This document shows, piece by piece, positions 1-6,065 of a DNA stretch of 6,736 nt. Origin of the DNA: an uncultured Pseudomonadota bacterium. GTDB taxonomy: Bacteria > Pseudomonadota > Gammaproteobacteria > Methylococcales > Methylomonadaceae. How positions within the stretch are numbered: the first letter of the stretch is position 1; each line of letters opens with the position of its first letter. Location of the stretch: assembly GCA_903902945.1 (NCBI GenBank), contig CAIUWU010000166.1, positions 1 through 6,736 of the forward strand, given 5' to 3'. Position numbers and translations under genes: made by a program. The notes below the pieces were generated by a model. The model saw only the letters and a program-made list of their open reading frames with translations. It was not told where the DNA came from and made no database searches.

Positions 1-370
1 AGAAGGAAAGACACTTGGTCGCCTTGCTACTGAAATTGCACGACGTCTTCGCGGCAAACACAAACCAGAATTCACCCCGCATGTTGACACAGGTGATTAC
101 ATTATCGTTATCAATGCTGAAAAAATCGGCGTTACCGGTAACAAAGAAAAAGACAAAATGTATTACCGTCACACAGGTTATGTTGGCAACATGAAGTCTG
201 CGTCACTGGGTAAACTGAGACAAACGTTCCCAGACCGCATCCTGACAACAGCCGTGCAAGGCATGCTGCCTAAGAATCCTTTAGGCCGTGCAATGTTCAA
301 AAAATTAAAAGTTTACGCAGGTTCCGAGCACAATCATCAGTCTCAGCAACCTAAAGTTTTAGAATTATAA
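1..370 (+). CDS. rplM: 50S ribosomal protein L13 (5' end outside window)
   Basis: Early-assembling protein of the large ribosomal subunit that binds 23S rRNA. The reading frame is open from base 2 and gives 122 residues, beginning at the conserved GKTLGRLATE segment. This corresponds to about residue 21 of the 142-residue E. coli protein, so roughly 20 N-terminal residues are missing only because the window starts here. Family hallmarks that can be read are HVDTGDYIIV, the VTGNK segment, KMYYRHTGY, GMLPKNPLGRAMF and the C-terminal KLKVYAGSEHNH. The gene is followed after 15 bases by rpsI on the same strand, the usual rplM-rpsI operon. Nothing suggests damage; identification is near certain. 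Confidence 0.98.
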   Translation, partial: EGKTLGRLATEIARRLRGKHKPEFTPHVDTGDYIIVINAEKIGVTGNKEKDKMYYRHTGYVGNMKSASLGKLRQTFPDRILTTAVQGMLPKNPLGRAMFKKLKVYAGSEHNHQSQQPKVLEL

Positions 371-385
371 GCAGGTAGATATTCT

Positions 386-775
386 ATGGCAGCTCAATAC
401 TACGGAACTGGTCGCCGCAAAAGCTCTGTCGCACGCGTTTATGCGACTATTGGCTCAGGCAAATTCACCATCAACAGCCTTCCGGTTAATCAATACTTCG
501 GTCGTAAAACCGACGAAATGATTGCCAGACAACCGCTGGAATTGCTTGGTAAAGGCGGAGACTTCGATGTCAACATCATCGTAAAAGGTGGCGGCCCTTC
601 TGGCCAAGCCGGCGCGATTCGCCACGGACTGACCCGCGCCTTGATGGCATTCGACGAAGCATTGAGATCGCCACTGCGTAAAGCTGGCTATGTCACTCGC
701 GACGCTCGTGAAGTTGAACGTAAAAAAGTCGGTCTGCACGGCGCGAGAAAACGTCCACAATACTCAAAACGTTAA
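386..775 (+). CDS. rpsI: 30S ribosomal protein S9
   Basis: Protein of the small ribosomal subunit head; in the family the C-terminal tail reaches the peptidyl-tRNA site. The 129-residue product is about the usual length (130 in E. coli). It opens with the typical QYYGTGRRKSSVARV, carries VKGGGPSGQAGAIRHGLTRAL in the middle and VTRDAREVERKKVGL near the end, and finishes in the conserved basic SKR tail. The ATG at 386 is preceded by a Shine-Dalgarno-like AGGT at 373-376. It is the second gene of the rplM-rpsI operon and the last one, since a strong terminator begins 16 bases after the stop codon. Functional beyond reasonable doubt. Confidence 0.98.
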   Translation: MAAQYYGTGRRKSSVARVYATIGSGKFTINSLPVNQYFGRKTDEMIARQPLELLGKGGDFDVNIIVKGGGPSGQAGAIRHGLTRALMAFDEALRSPLRKAGYVTRDAREVERKKVGLHGARKRPQYSKR

Positions 776-791
776 TCCGTTTTCTGGACAC

Positions 792-819
792 AAAAAAGCC
801 GCTCTTCAGCGGCTTTTTT
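792..819. terminator. Bidirectional rho-independent terminator between rpsI and the PPTase gene
   Basis: A perfect 6-bp stem GCCGCT/AGCGGC (798-803 with 808-813) encloses the loop CTTC. It is flanked by six A on the left (792-797) and six T on the right (814-819), so the hairpin has a U-tract when read from either strand. On the plus strand it ends the rplM-rpsI transcript. On the minus strand it starts two bases past the stop of the convergent phosphopantetheinyl transferase gene and should end that transcript too. Confidence 0.93.
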
Positions 820-820
820 A

Positions 821-1507
821 TTACCTCAAAGAAACCTCATACTGCCTTGACACAGCCAACCTAGCCGGCGCCACCAAAGCTGCAACAAATCCATCGCCAA
901 CCCCAACAGCGGTTACCTGCCAATCCACTGCGTGACCAACTTGCACAGGAACTCGCTCAAATCCATCCATTGCCGGCAAGGCGAGCTCACACTGATCCAG
1001 CCCCAACGCAATCCCCCGACCAACAGCCTTGACGAAAGCCTCTTTTCTGACCCAGAACTCATAAAAATACCGCTGCTGATCTGCCTCTGCCAAGCCAGCC
1101 CAAAACTGACACTCAACCGGGGAGCAACAACGCCGGACCAAGGCCGCCAAATTACTCCGAGGCCTAATCTGCTCAATATCAACACCGATATGGCTTAAAT
1201 TGGAAATGGCGATTAACAACCGATCTCCGGAGTGGGCAATATTGAAAGCCAGATCATGACCCTGCAAAATCGGCTTGCCATATTCAGCGACTGTAAACTC
1301 AAGCGACGCCGGCGCGACCTGCAAATAATCAGCCAGCACAGTTCTGACTATAAATCTGACGGCAATATAGCGATCAGCCAGCACCGCCTGCTTAAAGCCA
1401 GCCAACCTAAGCAACTCCTGCGCTGACAAGACAGCGAGCGCATGCGCACGCTCGACCTCAACATCACTCAGATCAGCAGACCAAAGATCAACAAAATTCT
1501 GCGACAC
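821..1507 (-). CDS. 4'-phosphopantetheinyl transferase, Sfp/AcpT superfamily
   Basis: Enzyme predicted to move the 4'-phosphopantetheine arm of coenzyme A onto a serine of a carrier protein, making apo-ACP/PCP active in the cytoplasm. With the start chosen here it has 228 residues, as expected for the two-lobed Sfp type and about twice the length of AcpS. Visible motifs are GKP at 77-79, NIAHSGD at 89-95, IGVDIE at 107-112 (Asp110 and Glu112 should bind Mg2+) and FWVRKEAFVKAVGRG at 151-165 (Glu156 third metal ligand; Lys155 and Lys160 conserved). The open frame reaches a TTG at 1537, but that start has no ribosome site. The GTG at 1507 has GGGAG six bases upstream, and an adjacent GTG at 1510 is a close alternative. 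No carrier-protein, NRPS or PKS gene is nearby, so the substrate is unknown. Family assignment is secure; the exact symbol (sfp, entD, acpT, hetI) cannot be decided. Confidence 0.93.
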   Translation of the reverse strand: MSQNFVDLWSADLSDVEVERAHALAVLSAQELLRLAGFKQAVLADRYIAVRFIVRTVLADYLQVAPASLEFTVAEYGKPILQGHDLAFNIAHSGDRLLIAISNLSHIGVDIEQIRPRSNLAALVRRCCSPVECQFWAGLAEADQQRYFYEFWVRKEAFVKAVGRGIALGLDQCELALPAMDGFERVPVQVGHAVDWQVTAVGVGDGFVAALVAPARLAVSRQYEVSLR

Positions 1508-1563
1508 CACCCTCTCCCAACCACCGTTCCAGCACAAAACCAGTTTTAAACATCCGCTTTCCC

Positions 1564-1592
1564 TTGACGAACCAGCTCAAAGACAGTAGCTT
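1564..1592 (+). promoter_or_regulatory. Possible sigma70 promoter of ilvBNC
   Basis: TTGACG (1564-1569, five of six matches to the -35 consensus) is followed 17 bases later by TAGCTT (1587-1592, which keeps the three most conserved -10 positions T, A and final T). Transcription would start near 1599 and give a leader of about 54 bases. A better -10 match, TAAAAT at 1608-1613, lacks a suitable -35 box. I see no leader peptide rich in Val, Leu or Ile and no attenuator hairpin in 1538-1652. Confidence 0.35.
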
Positions 1593-1640
1593 ATCCAGCC
1601 TTTTTTGTAAAATCTGTATTAGTAATCAGTTTAGTTTTTC

Positions 1641-1655
1641 GAGGGTATAAATTTG
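1641..1655 (+). promoter_or_regulatory. Ribosome binding site deciding the TTG start of ilvB
   Basis: GAGGG at 1641-1645 lies seven bases before a TTG at 1653-1655. An in-frame TAG stop at 1632-1634 excludes an upstream start, and the conserved N-terminal ELSGG of acetolactate synthases follows the TTG directly. The next in-frame ATG is about 90 codons inside the protein. TTG is therefore the only sensible initiation codon. Confidence 0.8.
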
Positions 1656-3389
1656 GAACTCAGTGGCGGACACATACTTGTCCAATGTCTTAAAGATGAA
1701 GGTGTCGAATTTGTTTTTGGCTATCCCGGAGGCTCGGTATTACACATCTATGATGCGATTTTTCATCAGGATGACGTAAAACACATTCTGGTCAGACACG
1801 AACAGGCAGCAACCCATTCAGCAGATGCTTATGCACGAGCAACCGGCAAACCCGGTGTCGTACTGGTGACATCCGGACCAGGAGCAACCAATGCCGTAAC
1901 CGGTATTGCGACTGCTTACATGGATTCCATCCCCATGATCATCCTGTCGGGACAGGTTCCCTCCCCTGTTATTGGCAGTGACGCGTTTCAGGAAGTAGAT
2001 ACCGTCGGCATTACTCGCCCTTGCGTCAAGCATAATTTTTTGGTCAAAGACGTCAATGATCTGGCAGAAACCATTAAAAAGGCTTTCTATGTCGCCACCA
2101 CTGGCAGACCAGGTCCGGTATTAGTTGATATCCCTAAAGACATTACCGATCCCAATATCAAAATACCTTATAAATATCCCAAAAAAATCAGCATCCGCTC
2201 TTATAACCCGGTGGTAACAGGCCATAAAGGCCAAATCAAAAAAGCGGTGGACATGCTGTTATCGGCGCAGCGGCCAATTATCTATGCCGGCGGCGGTGTA
2301 ATTCTGGGTGAGGCGCACCAAGAACTGCGAGAACTGACCCGCTTGCTGGGCTACCCCATCACCCAAACCTTGATGGGTCTGGGTGCCTACCCGGCTCCTG
2401 ATCCGCAATTTTTGGGCATGTTAGGCATGCATGGCACTTACGAAGCCAACATGGCGATGCATGACAGCGATGTCATCCTGGCAGTCGGCGCGCGCTTTGA
2501 CGACCGTGTAACCGGCAAACTGGCCAACTTCTGCCCTTATGCCAAAATCATTCATATTGATGTCGATCCTTCTTCGATCTCGAAAACCGTCAAAGTTGAC
2601 GTACCCATCGTTGGCGAAGTCAAGCCGGTTCTGGATCAGATGATAGAACTGATCAAAGAATCCGATCAGCAACCATCAAAAGCGGCTCTGGACTCCTGGT
2701 GGAAAACCATTGAGGAATGGCGCTCAGTCAACTGTCTCGACTATGATCGCCACAGCTCGCTGATCAAACCGCAATACGTCGTAGAACAACTGTACCAAGT
2801 CACCAAAGGCAATGCCTTTGTCACTTCGGACGTGGGTCAGCATCAAATGTATGCGGCTCAGTATTATCACTTCGATCAGCCGCGCCGCTGGATTAACTCA
2901 GGCGGCCTGGGCACGATGGGCTTCGGCTTACCGGCAGCAATTGGCGTCAAACTGGCTCACCCGGATAGCGATGTTGCCTGCATTACCGGCGAAGCCAGCA
3001 TTCAAATGTGCATTCAAGAGCTGTCAACTGCACTGCAATACAACACTCCGGTCAAAATCATTAACCTGAACAACCGTTACATGGGTATGGTCAGACAATG
3101 GCAGGAATTTTCTTACCAGAGCCGTTACTCGCAATCCTACATGGATACCATTCCCGAGTTCGTGAAACTGGCAGAAGCCTATGGCCATGTCGGCATGCGC
3201 ATCGAGCGACCGGAAGATGTCAAAGATGCACTAGAACAAGCGTTCGCAATGAAAGATCGCACCGTCTTCCTTGACTTCATAACAGACCGTACCGAAAACG
3301 TTTACCCAATGATCGAAGCCGGTAAAGCGCATAACGATATGAAATTACGGGTTGCTCCCAGCGCCCCAGTTGATAGCGAGTTATCGTAA
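1653..3389 (+). CDS. ilvB: Acetolactate synthase (acetohydroxyacid synthase), large catalytic subunit
   Basis: Thiamine-diphosphate enzyme that condenses two pyruvates to acetolactate, or pyruvate with 2-oxobutyrate to acetohydroxybutyrate: the first common step of valine, leucine and isoleucine synthesis. Its 578 residues are full length. Domain order is the N-terminal ThDP-pyrimidine domain with FGYPGGSVLHIYDA and catalytic Glu50 (in VRHEQAATHSADAYARATG), the central FAD/DHS-like domain (about 190-325, with GARFDDRVTGK), and the C-terminal ThDP-pyrophosphate domain with GEASIQM at 446-452 and NLNN at 471-474. Pro103 and Trp483 (MVRQWQ) correspond to sites known for inhibitor resistance. The ThDP motif has Glu447 in place of the textbook Asp. 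Start is TTG with a good ribosome site. It overlaps ilvN by one base (TAATG). Which isozyme name (ilvB, ilvI or ilvG) applies cannot be told; the function is certain. Confidence 0.97.
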   Translation: MELSGGHILVQCLKDEGVEFVFGYPGGSVLHIYDAIFHQDDVKHILVRHEQAATHSADAYARATGKPGVVLVTSGPGATNAVTGIATAYMDSIPMIILSGQVPSPVIGSDAFQEVDTVGITRPCVKHNFLVKDVNDLAETIKKAFYVATTGRPGPVLVDIPKDITDPNIKIPYKYPKKISIRSYNPVVTGHKGQIKKAVDMLLSAQRPIIYAGGGVILGEAHQELRELTRLLGYPITQTLMGLGAYPAPDPQFLGMLGMHGTYEANMAMHDSDVILAVGARFDDRVTGKLANFCPYAKIIHIDVDPSSISKTVKVDVPIVGEVKPVLDQMIELIKESDQQPSKAALDSWWKTIEEWRSVNCLDYDRHSSLIKPQYVVEQLYQVTKGNAFVTSDVGQHQMYAAQYYHFDQPRRWINSGGLGTMGFGLPAAIGVKLAHPDSDVACITGEASIQMCIQELSTALQYNTPVKIINLNNRYMGMVRQWQEFSYQSRYSQSYMDTIPEFVKLAEAYGHVGMRIERPEDVKDALEQAFAMKDRTVFLDFITDRTENVYPMIEAGKAHNDMKLRVAPSAPVDSELS

Positions 3390-3880
3390 TGAGACATATT
3401 ATTTCCATTTTGATTGAAAACGAATCAGGCGCCTTATCGCGAGTTGCCGGCCTGTTCTCGGCACGGGGCTACAATATCGAATCGTTGACCGTTGCACCTA
3501 CCGAAGATCCCAGTCTGTCGCGCATGACACTGGTAACACGCGGCAGTAACGAAATCATCGAACAGATTACCAAGCAACTCAACAAACTGATTGATGTGGT
3601 TAAGCTGATCGATCTGGCCGAGTCTTCGCATATCGAGCGCGAATTGATGCTGGTAAAAATCAGAACCACCCAGGACAGCCGCGAAGAAGTAAAACGCATG
3701 GTCGACATCTTTCGCGGAAAAATCATTGATGTAACCCCTAACAGCTACGTCATCGAAATGACCGGCCAATCCAATAAACTGGATGCCTTCATTCATGGCT
3801 TTGAAGCCGAGAGCATCATTGAAGTGGTACGCTCAGGCCCGACAGGCATTTCACGCGGCGAAAAAGGCCTGCATTTATAA
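3389..3880 (+). CDS. ilvN: Acetolactate synthase, small regulatory subunit
   Basis: Regulatory partner of the large subunit; in this family it raises catalytic activity and confers feedback inhibition by valine. The 163-residue product has the same length as E. coli IlvH and aligns throughout. An N-terminal ACT domain (about 1-76) begins RHIISILIENESGALSRVAGLFSARGYNIESLTV. Asn11, Gly14 and Ser17 lie in the loop where valine-resistance changes are known in E. coli IlvH. The C-terminal domain carries ERELMLVKI, the FRGKIIDVTPNSY segment and KLDAF. The ATG shares its A with the ilvB stop codon, so translation is probably coupled and subunit amounts matched. Also called ilvH in many genomes. ilvC follows after 35 bases. 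Confidence 0.97.
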   Translation: MRHIISILIENESGALSRVAGLFSARGYNIESLTVAPTEDPSLSRMTLVTRGSNEIIEQITKQLNKLIDVVKLIDLAESSHIERELMLVKIRTTQDSREEVKRMVDIFRGKIIDVTPNSYVIEMTGQSNKLDAFIHGFEAESIIEVVRSGPTGISRGEKGLHL

Positions 3881-3915
3881 TTCATTCACTTATTTACCAA
3901 GCAACGAGAAAAACT

Positions 3916-4932
3916 ATGCAAGTTTATTACGATAAAGATGCTGATCTTTCGATCATCAAAAGCAAAAAAGTAGCCATTATCGGCTATGGCTCACAAGGTC
4001 ATGCCCATGCCAACAACCTGAAAGATTCCGGCGTTGATGTGGTCGTTGGCTTACGCCCTAATTCAGCTTCAGTTGCTAAAGCTACCGCTTCCGGCTTGAC
4101 TGTAAAAGACGTACCGGCAGCTGTTGCCGGCGCTGACATCGTAATGATTCTGACCCCTGACGAATTCCAGTCTCAATTATATAAACAGGAAATCGAGCCT
4201 AACATCAAACAAGGCGCCGCCCTGGCTTTCGCTCACGGCTTCGCTATCGTTTACAACCAAATCGTGCCACGCGCCGATCTGGATGTGATCATGATTGCAC
4301 CTAAAGCACCAGGCCACACTGTGCGCTCAGAATTCACCCGTGGCGGCGGCATTCCTGACTTGATCGCTATCCATCAGGATGCATCAGGTAAAGCCAAAGA
4401 CGTGTGCTTGTCTTATGCGTCTGCGATTGGCGGCGGTCGTTCCGGCATTATCGAAACCACTTTCCGCGACGAAACCGAAACCGATCTGTTCGGCGAACAA
4501 GCGGTATTGTGCGGCGGTGCGGTTGAGCTGGTTAAAGCTGGCTTCGAAACCCTGACCGAAGCCGGCTATCCACCTGAAATGGCTTACTTTGAATGCTTGC
4601 ACGAGCTGAAGCTGATTGTGGACCTGATGTACGAAGGTGGCATTGCCAACATGAACTACTCCATTTCCAACAACGCAGAATATGGCGAATACGTCACCGG
4701 CCCTCGCGTCATCAACGACGAAAGCCGCTGGGCGATGAAACAAGCGCTGGAAGACATTCAACAAGGCAAATACGCCAAACAATTCATTCTGGAAGGTCAA
4801 ACCGGCTACCCGGAAATGACTGCCCGTCGCCGCCTGAATGCCGAACATCCAATTGAGCAAGTGGGCGCTAAACTGCGTGCCATGATGCCTTGGATCAAAG
4901 CGAATCAAATCGTTGATAAAAGCAAAAACTAA
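3916..4932 (+). CDS. ilvC: Ketol-acid reductoisomerase, class I (NADPH-dependent)
   Basis: Mg2+-dependent enzyme that isomerises and reduces acetolactate or acetohydroxybutyrate to the dihydroxy-acid, the second common step of branched-chain amino acid synthesis. The 338 residues match the short class I form. The N-terminal Rossmann domain carries GYGSQGHA at 23-30, and the cofactor loop has Arg47, Ser50 and Ser52, the pattern expected for NADPH rather than NADH. The knotted helical domain supplies metal ligands Asp190 and Glu194 (DLFGEQ) and Glu226 and Glu230 (FECLHE), with Ser251 in the substrate site. Numbering agrees with the Pseudomonas enzyme as I remember it. The ribosome site before the ATG is weak (ACGAGA, 3904-3909). 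Last gene of the ilvBNC operon; a strong terminator begins 21 bases after its stop. Confidence 0.98.
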   Translation: MQVYYDKDADLSIIKSKKVAIIGYGSQGHAHANNLKDSGVDVVVGLRPNSASVAKATASGLTVKDVPAAVAGADIVMILTPDEFQSQLYKQEIEPNIKQGAALAFAHGFAIVYNQIVPRADLDVIMIAPKAPGHTVRSEFTRGGGIPDLIAIHQDASGKAKDVCLSYASAIGGGRSGIIETTFRDETETDLFGEQAVLCGGAVELVKAGFETLTEAGYPPEMAYFECLHELKLIVDLMYEGGIANMNYSISNNAEYGEYVTGPRVINDESRWAMKQALEDIQQGKYAKQFILEGQTGYPEMTARRRLNAEHPIEQVGAKLRAMMPWIKANQIVDKSKN

Positions 4933-4953
4933 TCCACGCTGATCAGCACTTAT

Positions 4954-4982
4954 AAAAGCCCGTCTTTTGACGGGCTTTTTTT
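4954..4982 (+). terminator. Rho-independent terminator after ilvC
   Basis: The stem AAAAGCCCGTC/GACGGGCTTTT (4954-4964 with 4969-4979) has 11 perfect base pairs, a TTTT loop, and a T-run from 4976 to 4982. Read on the minus strand it also has a partial U-tract. It separates ilvBNC from pssA. Confidence 0.93.
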
Positions 4983-5000
4983 CGCCCATCTCAGTTTGAG

Positions 5001-5030
5001 TTAGCACTTGTCATACTGGCAAGCTACAAT
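5001..5030 (+). promoter_or_regulatory. Possible sigma70 promoter of pssA
   Basis: TTAGCA (5001-5006, four of six) and TACAAT (5025-5030, five of six) are separated by 18 bases. Transcription would start near 5037, leaving a leader of about 24 bases that contains AGGA (5047-5050), ten bases before the pssA ATG. Its position between the ilvC terminator and pssA supports the call. Confidence 0.45.
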
Positions 5031-5060
5031 GCCGCAACCCAAATCCAGGATTCAGACAGC

Positions 5061-5807
5061 ATGACACAACAAACCAACAAGCCTCGTCACCGCGGCATTT
5101 ATTTACTGCCTAATCTGTTTACGACTGGCGCCATGTTCGCCGGTTTTTATGCAATCACTTCTGCGATTAACGGTCGTTTTGAAACTGCCGCCATCTCCAT
5201 GTTTGTGGCAATGGTGCTGGATGGTCTAGATGGCAGAGTAGCGCGCCTGACCAACACTCAAAGTGAGTTTGGCGTGCAATATGACAGCTTGTCGGACATG
5301 GTGTCTTTTGGTGTCGCGCCTGCAGTGGTCACTTATCTGTGGGCTTTTTCAAATCTGGGACAGGTTGGATTGTTTGCGGCTTTTGTTCACATGGCCGGAG
5401 GTGCCTTGCGTCTGGCACGTTTTAATACCCAGGTTGAAGTAGCAGACAAACGCTATTTCCAAGGCTTACCAAGCCCTGCCGCTGCCGCCATTATCGCCGG
5501 CGGACTCTGGTTTTGCGTCGAAAACAGCTACAGCCCACAAAACATTCAATACCTGGCAGTAGTCGCCACCATTTTGACTGGCTTGTTGATGGTCAGTAAC
5601 TTCCGCTATTCCAGTTTTAAAGAACTGGATTTCAAAAATAAAGTACCTTTCATTGCAGCGATTATTGCCATGCTGGTAATTGGCTTTGTAATGGCACAAC
5701 CACAACGCATGTTATTCCTGATTTCAGTGGGCTATGCCTTGTCGGGACCTATTGTTACCTTGGTTTTGAGGCGCAAACGGCGCTTACAGAATCGCAGAAG
5801 CAACTGA
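5061..5807 (+). CDS. pssA: CDP-diacylglycerol--serine O-phosphatidyltransferase (phosphatidylserine synthase)
   Basis: Integral membrane enzyme that joins CDP-diacylglycerol and serine to phosphatidylserine, the precursor of phosphatidylethanolamine. The CDP-alcohol phosphotransferase signature is complete: Asp57-Gly58, Ala61-Arg62, Gly71, Asp75 and Asp79, with Asp54 just before it. These Asp residues bind the metal and the CDP substrate. The 248 residues hold several hydrophobic segments, roughly 14-35, 41-55, 84-116, 138-152, 162-180, 196-213 and 217-237, and end in a very basic tail (RRKRRLQNRRSN). This is the polytopic type II enzyme, not the peripheral phospholipase-D-like enzyme of E. 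coli. The opening RHRGIYLLPNLFTTG is typical of PssA and argues against PgsA. The ilvC-pssA neighbourhood is also known in Pseudomonas. A terminator and a likely promoter lie between the two genes, so pssA is probably its own unit. Confidence 0.94.
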   Translation: MTQQTNKPRHRGIYLLPNLFTTGAMFAGFYAITSAINGRFETAAISMFVAMVLDGLDGRVARLTNTQSEFGVQYDSLSDMVSFGVAPAVVTYLWAFSNLGQVGLFAAFVHMAGGALRLARFNTQVEVADKRYFQGLPSPAAAAIIAGGLWFCVENSYSPQNIQYLAVVATILTGLLMVSNFRYSSFKELDFKNKVPFIAAIIAMLVIGFVMAQPQRMLFLISVGYALSGPIVTLVLRRKRRLQNRRSN

Positions 5808-5899
5808 GTGAACTTGGCAGCGGACTGGTAAATGCAAACACCCAAGGGTTTTAGAGTATGGCGCTACAAATACCGGGTGATTGTCTTGTGCTCTAGCAG

Positions 5900-5920
5900 A
5901 CAGATGCATTTGCAATCTGT
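5900..5920. other. Inverted repeat downstream of tRNA-Arg
   Basis: ACAGAT (5900-5905) pairs perfectly with ATCTGT (5915-5920). Two more G-C pairs form inside if one A is bulged, closing a four-base ATTT loop. No T-run follows on either strand, so it is not a standard terminator. On the minus strand it begins 15 bases after the CCA of tRNA-Arg and could help 3' processing or slow polymerase. It lies in the convergent gap 5808-5935, which otherwise holds no supported gene. Confidence 0.35.
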
Positions 5921-5935
5921 GAATTGGGACAGTGT

Positions 5936-6012
5936 TGGCGCGCCCTAGAGGATTCGAACCTCTGGCCTTACCCTCCGGAGGGGTACGCTCTATCCAGCTG
6001 AGCTAAGGGCGC
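5936..6012 (-). tRNA. tRNA-Arg (anticodon CCG)
   Basis: A complete 77-base cloverleaf reading on the minus strand from 6012 to 5936. The acceptor stem GCGCCCT/AGGGCGC is perfect; the D arm is GCTC/GAGC around AGCTGGATA; the anticodon stem TACCC/GGGTA holds the loop CTCCGGA, giving anticodon CCG, which reads CGG; the T arm AGAGG/CCTCT has the loop TTCGAAT. The discriminator base is G, as in E. coli tRNA-Arg(CCG), and the CCA end is encoded (plus-strand TGG at 5936-5938). The variable loop is short (class I). Confidence 0.97.
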
Positions 6013-6022
6013 GAAGTGGGCC

Positions 6023-6051
6023 AGTATAAGCCAAAGCCCGCCTAAAGTCAT
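6023..6051 (-). promoter_or_regulatory. Predicted sigma70 promoter of tRNA-Arg
   Basis: On the minus strand ATGACT (6051-6046, four of six to the -35 box) and TATACT (6028-6023, five of six to the -10 box) are separated by exactly 17 bases. The start would fall about four bases before the mature tRNA end. The stretch after the -10 box is G/C-rich (GGCCCAC), a feature known from stringently controlled stable-RNA promoters. Confidence 0.6.
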
Positions 6052-6065
6052 TCCGTAAAAACAGA

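Noticed and set aside
690..935. 81-codon plus-strand frame across the end of rpsI and into the PPTase gene
   Set aside because: It crosses the strong terminator at 792-819 and is out of frame with two well-identified genes.
1508..1537. TTG at 1537 as the start of the phosphopantetheinyl transferase
   Set aside because: No Shine-Dalgarno precedes it and the added residues (CWNGGWER) do not resemble the family; GTG at 1507 has a well-placed GGGAG. It remains a formal possibility.
1538..1652. An ilv attenuator with leader peptide
   Set aside because: No short frame rich in Val, Leu or Ile codons and no terminator/antiterminator pair is visible upstream of ilvB.
3434..3796. Minus-strand open frames inside ilvN
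   Set aside because: They lie wholly within a conserved gene, show no family motif and have no promoter or ribosome site; antisense shadows.
4384..5007. A 207-codon open frame on the minus strand opposite ilvC
   Set aside because: It is antisense to a fully conserved ilvC, runs through the ilvC terminator and has no recognisable domain; it arises from the codon bias of the real gene.
5832..5892. Two very short ATG frames between pssA and tRNA-Arg
   Set aside because: They encode only about 7 and 12 residues, without a ribosome site or any similarity I recognise.
5936..6012. tRNA-Arg as an integration site with a mobile element
   Set aside because: No integrase, no repeated 3' tRNA fragment and no foreign-looking DNA is present on either side within the window.
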